10,724 nt of DNA from Anaerolineae bacterium (GTDB lineage Bacteria > Chloroflexota > Anaerolineae > B4-G1). Numbering within the stretch: the first letter of the stretch is position 1; every line of letters begins with the position of its first letter. Location of the stretch: positions 1 through 10,724 of the forward strand of contig JAUWOI010000102.1 of assembly GCA_030612185.1 (NCBI GenBank). Direction: 5' to 3'. Shown one piece after another: positions 10,670 through 10,724 of this stretch. Made by a program: the position numbers and the translations under genes. The notes under the pieces are model-generated. The model was not told where the DNA came from. It did not search any database and saw only the letters and a list, made by a program, of their open reading frames with translations.

Positions 10670-10724
10670 TCACTTCACTATCTTGGTTATATCTATCTCT
10701 ATAATGTCCTCAGCGCCCATGCTC
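10670..10724 (-). CDS. Possible 3' end of a gene entering from the right edge
   Basis: Minus strand: the last 17 codons, reading SMGAEDIIEIDITKIVK, then TGA at 10672-10670. The Ile/Asp/Glu/Lys composition is more protein-like than the opposite strand, but the piece is too short to identify and chance cannot be excluded. Confidence 0.25.
   Translation of the reverse strand, partial: SMGAEDIIEIDITKIVK

Overview
The window looks like a GC-rich bacterial chromosome segment, most probably Chloroflexota (Anaerolineae-like). This is inferred from gene content: paired LiaI/LiaF-like membrane proteins, a UlaG-like MBL protein with a TPR lipoprotein, an FmdB zinc ribbon, a DUF2142/GT-C membrane protein, an AGPS-like FAD oxidase next to glpD, and cloverleaf-type palindromic repeats at gene ends. 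No rRNA, tRNA, CRISPR array or complete transposon is visible.

Layout. 1-542 (-): 5' part of a PIN/TRAM membrane protein, cut by the left edge. It has a strong promoter about 270 bases upstream and a structured leader RNA with a terminator-like hairpin. 543-1069 is a divergent regulatory region that also carries two tandem 20-bp palindromes and an extended -10 promoter for the plus-strand genes. 1070-2621 (+): a two-gene membrane operon (LiaI-like, LiaF-like). 2650-5073 (+): a consensus promoter, a possible leaderless 27-codon ORF, a Phd/RelE-type toxin-antitoxin pair, a DUF2142/GT-C glycosyltransferase-like protein and a FlK-like hotdog thioesterase, all tightly packed. 5069-5400: a cloverleaf repeat, a 29-bp direct repeat, a probable PIG-L deacetylase remnant and an 8-bp repeat. 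5406-5815 (+): an FmdB zinc-ribbon gene with its own promoter and strong terminator.

8145-5830 (-): five co-directional genes. Two are small proteins of unknown function encoded in lower-GC DNA, followed by an MBL-fold protein that has lost most metal ligands, a six-TPR lipoprotein and a small alpha/beta-barrel-like protein. 9850-8207 (-): glpD, FAD-dependent glycerol-3-phosphate dehydrogenase. Upstream of it, 10364-9951 (-) is the 3' part of an AGPS-like FAD oxidase. The two are separated by a second cloverleaf repeat.

At about 10362-10370 the GC-rich sequence stops abruptly in mid-gene. The last ~355 bases are AT-rich and hold fragments of unrelated genes, including the collapsed two ends of an AAA-ATPase/DUF4143-type protein. 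This is either a real integration/recombination scar or an assembly chimera.

The strongest candidates for undescribed biology are the leader RNA at 571-725, the shared cloverleaf repeat architecture, the metal-site-depleted MBL protein with its TPR lipoprotein partner, and the paired small unknown proteins at 7628-8145.
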